Made by a program: the position numbers and the translations under genes
Source of the DNA: Nitrospirales bacterium
Lineage (GTDB): Bacteria; Nitrospirota; Nitrospiria; Nitrospirales; UBA8639
DNA length: 39,125 nucleotides
Assembly (NCBI GenBank): GCA_021604005.1
Contig: BQIV01000039.1
Coordinates: 1 to 39,125 of the forward strand
Direction: 5' to 3'
Part shown: positions 31,635-39,005 of the stretch, piece after piece
How the letters are laid out: the number at the start of each line of letters is the position of its first letter
Position numbering within the stretch: the first letter of the stretch is position 1
Notes under the pieces: generated by a model
Databases searched by the model: none
Told to the model about the DNA's origin: nothing
The model's input: the letters and a program-made list of their open reading frames with translations, nothing else

Positions 31635-32141
31635 ATGAAGTATAAAGCACTGCTAGTAAGTGTTCTGCTCTTGTGTGCCTCTTTCGCAGGATGCCTAAAG
31701 ATTCCCGTTCCGGCTTATCAGTCCGTGATAGATGCCCCAAGAGCTAAAGTAATTTTTTCTTCTCCACAATTGCACGGGGCAAGTTTCGGAGTCATCCTCG
31801 AGTTATATATCTATGACCATAGTCCAGAGTGTGCATTTACTCCCAAAGGACGTGTCGCACTCACCTTGAAGGATCCAACAAAAACTGTGTTTGTCCCAGC
31901 AAATACGCGGGTATACTTCCGAGTTGCACATCTCCGACAAAATATGCCAAGGAGTGCCAGCACGCACAAGAAAGACTTTTCCTATGTCCTCAAGGAAAAC
32001 TATGAGTATACGATTGAGCATATAGATAACCGTCCTAACAAACTTACACTGAATTTCTTTGAATCAGATGGAGTATATCCAAAGCACCCTTTAGAGGTTC
32101 AGCCAGTCATATGTCATGCCGAGAAGCCAAACTCCAGGTGA
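31635..32141 (+). CDS. Putative lipoprotein, paralogue B
   Basis: This 168-residue protein has a lipobox signal peptide (MKYKALLVSVLLLCASFAGC; Cys20). The mature domain is related to the preceding lipoprotein: VPAYQSVIDAPRAKVIFSS, KTVFVPANTRVYFRVAHLRQ, SYVLKENYEYTIEHIDNRPN. No known family is recognised. The ribosome site is weak for this ATG. A GTG at 31605 would overlap the previous gene by 11 bp and add ten residues, but it would give an atypical leader. Two cysteines remain in the mature part (PECAFTP, VICHAEK). An envelope role is inferred from lipidation only. Confidence 0.68.
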   Translation: MKYKALLVSVLLLCASFAGCLKIPVPAYQSVIDAPRAKVIFSSPQLHGASFGVILELYIYDHSPECAFTPKGRVALTLKDPTKTVFVPANTRVYFRVAHLRQNMPRSASTHKKDFSYVLKENYEYTIEHIDNRPNKLTLNFFESDGVYPKHPLEVQPVICHAEKPNSR

Positions 32142-32620
32142 CAGATCTACCTTCGCGAAAATACAACAAAGATTTACAAAACGCATTACTTTGCCAGATT
32201 TTTTCGATTAAGAGAGAGTCAAGTCTTTGGTTAACTAATACCTGAGGACAAACTTTTATGCACTGTAGCTAAAAGAATAGCAAAACATACAATAGTCATA
32301 TTTCTATAAAGCTGTTGATTCGGTTGTTGAGTGGGGGCGTAAGGCGTAGGGTAATTCTTTGGCGGGTTTTTTCTCTTCAGGCTTTCTCATGAGGTCGGGG
32401 CGTGCTTCTTGTCTTTGGGGTCAAGTCTAGTTTTATGATATATTTAATGATTGGTTCAGCTAGAAACAACTTGGGTTCGCTATGGTTAGCGGGCCACAGT
32501 TTGGTTTCCAATAGAAACATCAGGATGGTTGGTTTGTCTTGCATTTGCCGTTAATCTTAAGGACCTTCTCTCCATAAACTCATTTCGAAGCTGTGCCAGC
32601 CTAGATATTTCCTCCTCTAG
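32142..32620. other. Gene-free stretch with degenerate attachment site and transposase-leader relic
   Basis: No gene is supported in this stretch. It contains a REP-transposase-type leader word (GGGGTCAAGTCTAGTTTTAT at 32417-32436) and the degenerate module end at 32453-32499. It therefore marks the right border of the tRNA-Lys-linked modules. Confidence 0.5.
32453..32499 (+). repeat. Module right-end repeat, copy 2 (degenerate att site)
   Basis: GGTTCAGCTAGAAACAACTT, then GGGTTCGCTATGGTTAGCGG and GCCACAG, align ungapped to 27925-27971 at about 38 of 47 positions. Sequence after GCCACAG diverges from the tRNA (TTTGGTTTCC against GTTCGATCC), so the att core is eroded. It lies 4528 bp from the other copy. 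Confidence 0.55.
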
Positions 32621-32623
32621 GTG

Positions 32624-33472
32624 ATGCCTTTCTTAAAGAACCTCCATCTAACCACCGAAATAATCTACAGAAGTCTATCTCGAACCCTAGCTCGTGAAGG
32701 GTCTCTCGTGAATCGTGAAGCATATCTCGAAACAGATGGATCTCGTCGTCCGTTGTTCGTGAAATATTGCCTGGGCAACAAGCCTACTGGCCTTTCTTTT
32801 TCGAGATACCAGATTCGAGAGACAAACCACGGGTTTACTCTGATCGAAATGATCGGGGTGTTGGCGGTGATTGCGATTCTCGTGGCGCTGTTGCTTCCCA
32901 AGGTGTTTGAGATCATAGCGGAATCCAAAGCCAATTCCTTGGTCGCGGCCGTCAGGACGTATGAGACGGCCATCGTGGATTATTATGCTGATATTGGATC
33001 CATCCTTCCACTGGATGTGGGAGGTACTCCAGTTGTTGAACAAGGTGGCGATAGTGCGAATCCCCTATCATTGCCCGCCCGTCTTACCTTGGATAAATCT
33101 GACCCCTTGAACACAGAAACCAATAGTTGGGTGAAATTCAATGGGCCTTATTTAGTGAAATTTTCAACAAATTCTCCTCCGGGATTGGGCTCCGCGGTGC
33201 AAATGAAAACTCGAACCCCCAACCCATATGGAACGGCAACGAACGCAAGCAATGGGACCTACGACTTTAATAATGATGGAAACAGTGACATTCCAACGAA
33301 TGCGTATCTTGCATTCCTACGTATTACAGATGTTGGTCTAAAAGACTTTGAAAGAGTTGATAACATTCTTGACCGAGGTATTGGAGCGACGCCCACAGAA
33401 CGCCAGCTTCGCGGTCGAGTGAAATATAACACGGGATCAAATGTGATGCGGATCTACCTCATGCATAAGTAA
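32624..33472 (+). CDS. Type IV prepilin-like / pseudopilin protein, start uncertain
   Basis: The segment HGFTLIEMIGVLAVIAILVA (cleavage between Gly and Phe, with Glu at position 5 of the mature form) is the type III signal of type IV pilins and pseudopilins. The mature protein of about 212 residues has one N-terminal hydrophobic helix and a C-terminal globular domain rich in Asn, Thr and Gly (NGTYDFNNDGNSDIPTNAYL). The frame is open from 32621, giving a leader of some 70 residues. That leader overlaps intergenic repeat DNA, so a later start is likely. GTG at 32759 would give a 25-residue leader. No other pilus gene is nearby, so it is an orphan that would depend on a prepilin peptidase elsewhere. 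It may be functional or a stranded relic. Confidence 0.75.
   Translation: MPFLKNLHLTTEIIYRSLSRTLAREGSLVNREAYLETDGSRRPLFVKYCLGNKPTGLSFSRYQIRETNHGFTLIEMIGVLAVIAILVALLLPKVFEIIAESKANSLVAAVRTYETAIVDYYADIGSILPLDVGGTPVVEQGGDSANPLSLPARLTLDKSDPLNTETNSWVKFNGPYLVKFSTNSPPGLGSAVQMKTRTPNPYGTATNASNGTYDFNNDGNSDIPTNAYLAFLRITDVGLKDFERVDNILDRGIGATPTERQLRGRVKYNTGSNVMRIYLMHK
32690..32770. repeat. CGTGAAGCATATCTCG repeat overlapping the prepilin 5' region
   Basis: CTCGTGAAGGGTCTCTCGTG, AATCGTGAAGCATATCTCGA and TTCGTGAAATAT are variants of the CGTGAAGCGTATCTCG family seen at 23787 and 27060. They fall within the open frame before the prepilin signal. That suggests the coding sequence starts downstream, or that the repeat has replaced the original 5' end. 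Confidence 0.45.
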
Positions 33473-34032
33473 CAGGGGGAAGGCGTTGCTCGTAAAGGGA
33501 AAAAACGTGAAACGTGGTAGACACCTCTGACACCTCTGACACCTCAAACAGTTCCTAAAGCAGGTTTTATCCTGCGTAGTGAATGCTCAGATATTTGAGA
33601 TTCTTGCGTTTCTCCATCATAGGCCCACTGACTGATGATCAGTGGGTCTGTCTGACGAGCAACCCGTAGATTATCCCGCCATCTCGCTCTTTTAGGCATT
33701 CTCGCCGCTCGAGACCTTGGACTTCAGACTTCACTCTATATAATTTTTGTATTTTTGTTTTTGAAGATGAACAGACATTAAGGACCCAAGAAAAATCTCC
33801 TCAGTGATGCTGGTTCTTGATTCCAGCCACTCATCACACTCGCACGTATAAGCCAACTTCCACTTCTTCAAAACTTAGCCAAACAAACAATAATCATGTC
33901 CAGGGTTTATCAAGAAATCGTCACTTCAGGAAAGAATAAGCCTGGAGCATTTACTGTTCATAAGGCCGATTGGCTTACCAAGAAAACACCGACAGACAGA
34001 TAGATTAATAATCAACCGATTGGCACAACGCC
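33473..34032. other. Gene-free stretch with short repeats
   Basis: Contents are a repeat-family fragment (AAAAAACGTGAAACGTGG, 33500-33517), three 9-bp tandem units GACACCTCT/GACACCTCT/GACACCTCA (33520-33546) and a hairpin at 33624-33646. A 35-codon open frame at 33896-34003 (MSRVYQEIVTSGKNKPGAFT...) has no ribosome site and no recognised relative. Confidence 0.45.
33624..33646 (+). terminator. Hairpin, possible weak terminator after the prepilin-like gene
   Basis: An 8-bp stem CCCACTGA/TCAGTGGG with a 7-nt loop is followed by TCTGTCTG. This is T-rich but not a clean T-run. It lies 150 bp after the stop codon. Confidence 0.35.
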
Positions 34033-34329
34033 TTGGGAGAGGAGAAACAGAGGCCATATCATGTTGATAGGGTCCTTGAAACTGTTATCATGTTCCGACA
34101 AATACAGCAATTTCCTCAAGAGTTACAACGCGCTGCACGAAGGAAATTATTGTACTTACATGAAGCAGCCGAGTTGAAAGATTTGCGTGTTCCTCCTAGT
34201 AACAGGCTAGAAGCACTCAAAGGAACTTCGAAAGGACTGTCTTCTATTCGAATTAATGATCAATGGCGTGTGGTATTTCAGTGGGAGGGAGGAAATGCGA
34301 GTCATGGACAGATTGTGGATTATCACTGA
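34033..34329 (+). CDS. higB: HigB-family (RelE-type) mRNA interferase toxin
   Basis: The C-terminal two thirds match HigB closely: RAARRKLLYLHEAAELKDLR, VPPSNRLEALKGTSKGLSSI, then RINDQWRVVFQW and the end IVDYH. The family cleaves mRNA on the ribosome. The N-terminal 30 residues (MGEEKQRPYHVDRVLETVIM) do not resemble the usual SF..K..E.FF start, and the first codon is TTG. An ATG at 34090 would shorten the protein to 79 residues. The N-terminus may have been altered. higA follows after 24 bp, the normal toxin-first order of this pair. Confidence 0.85.
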   Translation: MGEEKQRPYHVDRVLETVIMFRQIQQFPQELQRAARRKLLYLHEAAELKDLRVPPSNRLEALKGTSKGLSSIRINDQWRVVFQWEGGNASHGQIVDYH

Positions 34330-34353
34330 ATACTCAGTGAACGGAGGAAACGT

Positions 34354-34611
34354 ATGAAGCAACCCCAAAATCCATTTCATCCTGGAGAGATGCTGCTAGA
34401 AGAATTTCTTGAGCCCGCAGGTATCAATCAATCCCAATTTGCTCATAAACTGGGGTGGACCCGCACCCGGCTCAACGAGCTCATTAAGGGCAAACGAGGG
34501 ATTACCGCCGATTCGGCGTTAGATCTTGCCAAGGCATTGGGGACTTCCGCCAAGCTGTGGATGAATCTCCAGGTCACATACGACCTTGCCCAAGCTGCAA
34601 AGCTTCGCTAA
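34354..34611 (+). CDS. higA: HigA-family antitoxin (XRE helix-turn-helix)
   Basis: This 85-residue protein begins NPFHPGEMLLEEFLEPAGIN, a HigA hallmark. Its helix-turn-helix (QSQFAHKLGWTRTRLNELIK, then GKRGITADSALDLAKALGTS) is followed by KLWMNLQVTYDLAQA. HigA binds HigB and represses the operon. CGGAGG lies before the ATG. The length is a little short of typical HigA (about 100 residues), but all core parts are there. Confidence 0.92.
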   Translation: MKQPQNPFHPGEMLLEEFLEPAGINQSQFAHKLGWTRTRLNELIKGKRGITADSALDLAKALGTSAKLWMNLQVTYDLAQAAKLR

Positions 34612-34741
34612 ACAGCTTACTTAATGAATTGATGATTAGAGATATAGCTTGCACGTCTATCTTTCAAGAGACAGAGCACAATCCTGAATCAGATAAAAGA
34701 ACTCCTCTTAATGTTAAACAAGTCAGAACGGAGAATTTAGC

Positions 34742-34909
34742 GTGAAACAATCCCATGTGAATCTTAAGAAAGTATCTCAACACCAAGCCAGGACCTTAGC
34801 TGGATCATTGAGTGTTTATGCTAAAGAAATGCACTCGAATAAAAATATCCGAGAGAACATAAAACGGAAGGTGGCTGTTGCCGCAGCCAAAGAAGCCACG
34901 TCTCATTGA
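34742..34909 (+). CDS. Small protein, possible antitoxin of a decayed PIN-type pair
   Basis: This 55-residue frame starts at GTG. It is basic and helical (VNLKKVSQHQARTLAGSLSV, IRENIKRKVAVAAAKEATSH). I do not recognise a family. Its end overlaps a frame reading RLIDTNVLLLLV, which resembles a PIN-toxin N-terminus. That is the arrangement of an antitoxin-toxin operon. Alone it would not be called, and the context gives it modest support. Confidence 0.35.
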   Translation: MKQSHVNLKKVSQHQARTLAGSLSVYAKEMHSNKNIRENIKRKVAVAAAKEATSH

Positions 34910-34952
34910 TACGAATGTTCTTCTTCTGGTCAATGAAAGATGTGATCCCTAA
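34878..34952 (+). pseudogene. Possible PIN-domain toxin remnant (N-terminal 24 residues)
   Basis: From a TTG at 34878 the frame reads MPQPKKPRLIDTNVLLLLVN followed by ERCDP and a stop. (L)IDTN.LLLL is the first strand and first acidic residue of PIN nucleases. The rest of the domain (about 100 residues) is absent, because the 477-residue gene's 3' end begins 24 bp later on the other strand. This is suggestive only. Confidence 0.3.
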
Positions 34953-34975
34953 CCAGACCCTCTCTCCTCAACCAT

Positions 34976-36409
34976 CTAGTTATTCTTTGGCCCTCCTCCA
35001 CCCCCTTGTTGGTTAATATTGAAGTACTGGGTGACTGAATTGATGCTGCTCGGAGTACTTTCTCCCGTAGCAGGACAGTGTATACACGGAAAAGTCCTTT
35101 GGCTTTGGGTTGGAGGGCCTGCTGGCAACACAATAAACTGCCCGGGAGCCACATGCTCGCTAAAAGCAGGTACTCGAGCGAACGTAGGAGGATTACCGCA
35201 CTCACATTTGCCACCAACCTTGGGAGCCGTTCGGTAAAAAGTTCGAGAGAAGGTTTCTATTCTCACCATCCTATCACCTGGTTTCCCCGGCACCTCCTCC
35301 ATAGGCCCTATTACAGTATCCCGTCGCGTCCAAGCACAGCAACAAGCGTTCTTTTCTTCGGTGATCTCCTTGTTGATAAGTGTAAGATCCACTGTATGCT
35401 TTATCACGACTCCAACCGCGTAGATGTCTAGAGCAACACCAACCGGAACGAGGGCTTTGCCAAGAACTTTCAGTGCAGCTTTCTTCGCAATCTTCTTGAC
35501 GACGCCATTCACCGCACCTTTCACGACCTTTTTTCCTGTCTTCGTAACTGTCTTGGCCCCGGTCTTGCCGGCACCGCCTAGCAACCGAGGCGCGCCAGGC
35601 GGGCGGACCGGTTTAGGCATGGTTTTTGGCGGTGGTGACAGGGCCGTTCCACCCGAGGTGATTATTTCACGAGACTCGAGAGGACGGGGAAGTGCAGGCA
35701 AAACTGGCTTGCCAGAGATAGATAGCTCTTCGGGCTCGAGAGGAGCAATTCCCTCTGCGTAAGTAAAGAGGCTTGGAAGTGGCCCATCGACACGAGCGTA
35801 GTAGAGACCCAAGCCCTCAGATAGGAAACCCTCGGCTTCGGCGATTGTCAGATAGTACCCTGGGCGGAGGTTCGCCAACGCTGAGCAACCTTCTCTGGCA
35901 GACTCAATACCATTAACAGTAACCAGAGCATCATTCGGCGACGTCGTTATTTCCAGTCTCGCTGGCAAGTCAACATACTCAGAATCAAGAAGCAAACGTT
36001 CCCGCCACGTCTCGAGATCCCACTCCAACGCTTCGCCAATTTCGCGCGAGTACGTGTTTTCATAAACTACGTCGCTTGCGACAGAGAACTTCTCTCTTTC
36101 ATCGAGACCGTGTGCGTGAACGGCAAGAATACATTCTTCGGCTCCACTGGGGAAACATTGCACAGAGACGCTATACTGCGTTTTGTTTTCATCACCCGGC
36201 GTACGAAACGACAGAGACAAACCCTCGAAATCCACCGTCGCGTCTCCGTCCCATTCTGCCAATGCAACCGCAGTCCAAAATACGTCCGAGGCGGACCTCG
36301 ACAAAGGCGTTTCCGTATATCGGTACTGGTATTGAGCTGAGTTCGGGAAGTTTTCGAAGTCAAACTCATTGTGCGGTTCAGGCAACGTGTTGTGTTCTTC
36401 TTTAGCCAT
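34976..36409 (-). CDS. Unusual 477-residue PEGA-like protein with hydrophobic basic core and Cys-rich C-terminus
   Basis: The protein has no signal peptide. Residues 1-150 are an unknown soluble domain (YQYRYTETPLSRSASDVFWT, VALAEWDGDATVDFEGLSL). About 150-205 resembles a PEGA domain (ARLEITTSPNDALVTVNGIE, LANLRPGYYLTIAEAEGFLS). A Pro-rich linker follows (about 230-275). Next is a Gly/Lys/Val-rich segment (about 276-340: GAGKTGAKTVTKTGKKVVKG, then VVKKIAKKAALKVLGKALVP and VGVALDIYAVGVVIKHTVDL) like the amphipathic or transmembrane stretches of polymorphic-toxin proteins. The end has three cysteine clusters (CCCAW, GGKCECGN, FPCIHCPAT) and a Gly-rich tail. GAGGAGG precedes the ATG. No immunity-like gene is obvious beside it. 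Effector or toxin identity is inference. I know no matching family. Confidence 0.75.
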   Translation of the reverse strand: MAKEEHNTLPEPHNEFDFENFPNSAQYQYRYTETPLSRSASDVFWTAVALAEWDGDATVDFEGLSLSFRTPGDENKTQYSVSVQCFPSGAEECILAVHAHGLDEREKFSVASDVVYENTYSREIGEALEWDLETWRERLLLDSEYVDLPARLEITTSPNDALVTVNGIESAREGCSALANLRPGYYLTIAEAEGFLSEGLGLYYARVDGPLPSLFTYAEGIAPLEPEELSISGKPVLPALPRPLESREIITSGGTALSPPPKTMPKPVRPPGAPRLLGGAGKTGAKTVTKTGKKVVKGAVNGVVKKIAKKAALKVLGKALVPVGVALDIYAVGVVIKHTVDLTLINKEITEEKNACCCAWTRRDTVIGPMEEVPGKPGDRMVRIETFSRTFYRTAPKVGGKCECGNPPTFARVPAFSEHVAPGQFIVLPAGPPTQSQRTFPCIHCPATGESTPSSINSVTQYFNINQQGGGGGPKNN

Positions 36410-36757
36410 GGTAACCTCCTCTACGCCTGTTAATAGTTTGGGGATATGGCGCTGGGGAGTCCCTATGCCTTCGAACGTTCGGCTGCACTAACAATCCTGT
36501 TCATAGAAGCGTGAAGCATCGGGATTCTCCTTCTTCCCAGCTAGTGGTTTGGCCTATAGCATGCATGGTTGTTTAGGACATCCATACCAAATTTGGCCTA
36601 CTCATTATCTGTAACTTAATACGAAGAAAGAGAGGAGAATGGATTCTTTGAAGGGAATTCCTCTTTAGAAATGCCGGAAACGGGGATAGATGGCAGCTAG
36701 TAGCAGTCAGGGCCAAATCTACTTTATTTACAATTATTGCTGGTAGACCTCTGAGGC
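36410..36757. other. Gene-free stretch upstream of the 477-residue gene and first Y1 transposase relic
   Basis: I see no supported gene. The end contains AGGGCCAAATCTACTTTATT (36707-36726), the leader word that also precedes the second Y1 transposase relic. Promoter elements for the minus-strand gene should lie here, but none is clear. Confidence 0.4.
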
Positions 36758-36991
36758 ATGGTTAGACCGTTACGCATATAATTCGAGGGAGCCTGGTACC
36801 ACGTGATGAACCAGGGGGACAACCGTCGAACCGTGTTCACCACTGATAAGCAATGTCAGTACTTCGTGGCCCTATTGGCCGATGCCTCCGACCGCTTCAA
36901 CGCCGAATGGCATGCCTATTGTCTGATGGACAATCATTATCATCTGATACTCCTTCCAAGAGCTTTCCTCGAGTACAAAGCATTAAAGTGA
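36758..36991 (+). pseudogene. REP-associated (Y1/IS200-like) transposase fragment 1
   Basis: From the ATG at 36758 the frame reads MVRPLRI, then TAA at 36779-36781, then FEGAWYHVMNQGDNRRTVFT, then DASDRFNAEWHAYCLMDNHY and H. Intact RAYT/TnpA_REP proteins start MARPLRIEFEGA.YHV..RG, so the TAA replaces a Glu codon. HAYCLMDNHYH contains the HUH-type histidine pair. After HYHLIL the sequence diverges and ends at 36991, so roughly two thirds of the protein, including the catalytic Tyr, are missing. It is a dead copy. It is nearly identical in its middle to the relic at 38700. Confidence 0.8.
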
Positions 36992-37200
36992 TTCAGGGCC
37001 TTGCGGATATACGTATTGCGAGGGAGTTTCAACCGTTTTCGAATTCTTTCGGTTTCCTGATATGCCGTATCATCAAGCTTCAATGATAAGACCTTACTCA
37101 TGACGGCTCTTATTCAATAGGTGCTACCGGAGGTTTAAGAGCTAAATCATCACACACGCAACATGCCCGATACTTTTCCTCTCAGTCATGGTCGCATCAA

Positions 37201-37485
37201 TCACTGCTTTCGGATCTCCATGATCTTCAACATCTTCATTTCACAAGAGCCGGTTGATTGCCTGGGATGCTTGCCCGGCTCCATCCACTCTTTGGTTTGG
37301 GTGGCCCAACTCCCTTCCAGGCTGGCTAATTGCTCGTGAGGAGCGCCGGAGATGGAGAGTTTCTGATAAGCTTCCATCATGGCCTGCATGTCCATTCCTT
37401 TGTCATAACGCTGTTCTGCTGCCTCACCGAGAGAGGTAGACATGATGAAACAGAAACACATGAATGTCATGAGTGCGAAACGCAT
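37201..37485 (-). pseudogene. Truncated DUF1579-type exported protein
   Basis: This is a 94-residue frame with signal peptide (MRFALMTFMCFCFIMSTSLG, cleaved after EAA). The segment MMEAYQKLSISGAPHEQLAS, then LEGSWATQTKEWMEPGKHP and STGSCEMKM, matches the N-terminal half of DUF1579 proteins, which read roughly P.H..L..L.G.W....K.WM.PG. The family is normally about twice as long, and no other frame continues it. It is therefore probably a 3'-truncated remnant. AAGGAGG precedes the ATG. It lies between the first Y1 transposase relic and the TerC gene. Function of the family is unknown. Confidence 0.6.
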
Positions 37486-37689
37486 GGTGGCCTCCTTGAG
37501 AGTTAAGAGAGGGTGTTCGTGTAGGCATCACTTCTAGTTTTATCATACATTAACGAATGGGCAATTGGGTCTTGTCGATAAGAGGGAGAAAATGAACAAA
37601 CATGTGTTTAAATACTTTCTCACGACTGATGAGACGATGTTTCAAGCTCACTATCAATTTCAGCATTCTGGTGTTATGAGGAGGATCAG

Positions 37690-38439
37690 ATGGATTGGAT
37701 TTTAGACCCGCAAGCATGGATCGCCTTAGCGACGCTTACCGCGTTAGAAGTAGTTCTGGGGATCGACAATATTATTTTCATTTCCATCCTGGCCGGCAAG
37801 CTTCCCGCACACCAACAGAGCCGTGCACGCTTTATCGGTCTCCTCGTGGCCATGGTGACAAGAATCCTCCTTCTCTTTTCCCTATCTTGGTTGATGAAGT
37901 TAACAACTCCTGTATTCACACTGATAGGCCAAGAACTGTCGGGGCGCGATCTCATCTTGTTAGCCGGAGGATTGTTCTTGATAGTGAAGAGCACACTAGA
38001 AATTCATGACAAACTAGAAGGTGAAGAACAAGGGAATTCCACCCGCGCGGCTGCTTCGTTCGCCGGAGTCGTGTTGCAAATTGGCCTGATCGATATCGTC
38101 TTTTCGCTCGACTCCGTCATTACGGCCATAGGCATGGCGAATCGTCTGGTCATTATGGCCCTGGCTATCGTGATCGCCGTCATCGTGATGATGCTGTCGG
38201 CCAATGCCATCAGTTCATTCATTGAACGACATCCTACGATTAAAATGTTGGCACTGAGTTTTCTTCTGCTCATCGGTGTGATGTTAATGGGTGAGGGACT
38301 GGATATGCATATACCCAAAGGCTACATCTACTTTGCTATGGCCTTTTCCTGTTGTGTTGAACTGTTGAACACGAAAATGCGAAAGACCCAAACACCACCA
38401 GTGAAGTTGCGATTGCCAGCAGCTGAGTCTTCACAGTAG
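37690..38439 (+). CDS. TerC-family integral membrane protein
   Basis: This 249-residue protein has about seven transmembrane helices. The TerC hallmark ALEVVLGIDNIIFISILAGK is near the N-terminus (about 18-37) and the second acidic repeat IDIVFSLDSVITAIGMAN is at about 134-151. These Asp-bearing helices are implicated in divalent metal, especially manganese, export in the family. The C-terminal end (KMRKTQTPPVKLRLPAAESS) is a short cytoplasmic tail. GAGGA precedes the ATG. It is apparently intact although surrounded by broken mobile DNA. It may be core or acquired. Tellurite resistance cannot be inferred from this gene alone. Confidence 0.9.
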   Translation: MDWILDPQAWIALATLTALEVVLGIDNIIFISILAGKLPAHQQSRARFIGLLVAMVTRILLLFSLSWLMKLTTPVFTLIGQELSGRDLILLAGGLFLIVKSTLEIHDKLEGEEQGNSTRAAASFAGVVLQIGLIDIVFSLDSVITAIGMANRLVIMALAIVIAVIVMMLSANAISSFIERHPTIKMLALSFLLLIGVMLMGEGLDMHIPKGYIYFAMAFSCCVELLNTKMRKTQTPPVKLRLPAAESSQ

Positions 38440-38699
38440 GGCTTGCTGCTTGGAGAGAGGGACCCTAGCACTATTCAGTAGAAATGATAGTGAACAGGCA
38501 ATAACAAATATGACGATGTCTTCTGCGAGTGGTTGCCGGTCGGACAAACAGGCGAGCACATCTCTGTCTTTGCTTGGACCGAAAGTTCGTCAATCGAGTC
38601 TAACTTCACTGCACAATTCGAGAGCTCCCTGCCCTTTCCGGCAGTAAATAGGGTCAAATCTAGTTTCATCGTATAGAGAAAAGGTATACATAACGCGTT

Positions 38700-38990
38700 A
38701 TGGCTAGACCGTTACGAATAACATTTGACGGGGCATGATACCACGTGATGAACCGCGGAGCTGGGTGCAGGTCGGTCTTTACCAATAATGAACAGCGCAA
38801 ATACTTCCTGGACTTATTGGCTGAGACCTCCGACCGCTTCAACGCCGAATGGCATGCCTATTGTCTCATGGACAAGCACTACCATCTGTTGGTACGGACT
38901 CCAGAAGCCAACCTCCAACGAATAATGCGGCATATAAATGGGCTCTATACCCAGTTTTACAATCGATTAGAAGGACGAGACGGCCCCTGA
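38700..38990 (+). pseudogene. REP-associated (Y1/IS200-like) transposase fragment 2
   Basis: The frame begins MARPLRITFDGA and then has TGA (38736-38738) where intact relatives have Trp. It continues YHVMNRGAGCRSVFTNNEQR, then RFNAEWHAYCLMDKHYHLLV and RIMRHINGLYTQFYNRLEGR, and stops at DGP. The HUH histidines (HYHLLV) and the YTQ.YN.R segment are present. The region after RDGP, where the family has LFRGRYKA, is lost. It is a nonsense-mutated and truncated RAYT. The leader word GGGTCAAATCTAGTTTCAT lies 51 bp upstream, as in the other relic. Confidence 0.8.
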
Positions 38991-39005
38991 CGACTCCCCA
39001 CAAAA

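Noticed and set aside
33520-33546. Three 9-bp tandem units as a possible CRISPR or iteron array
   Set aside because: The units are directly abutting, only three, and have no spacers. No replication or cas genes are present.
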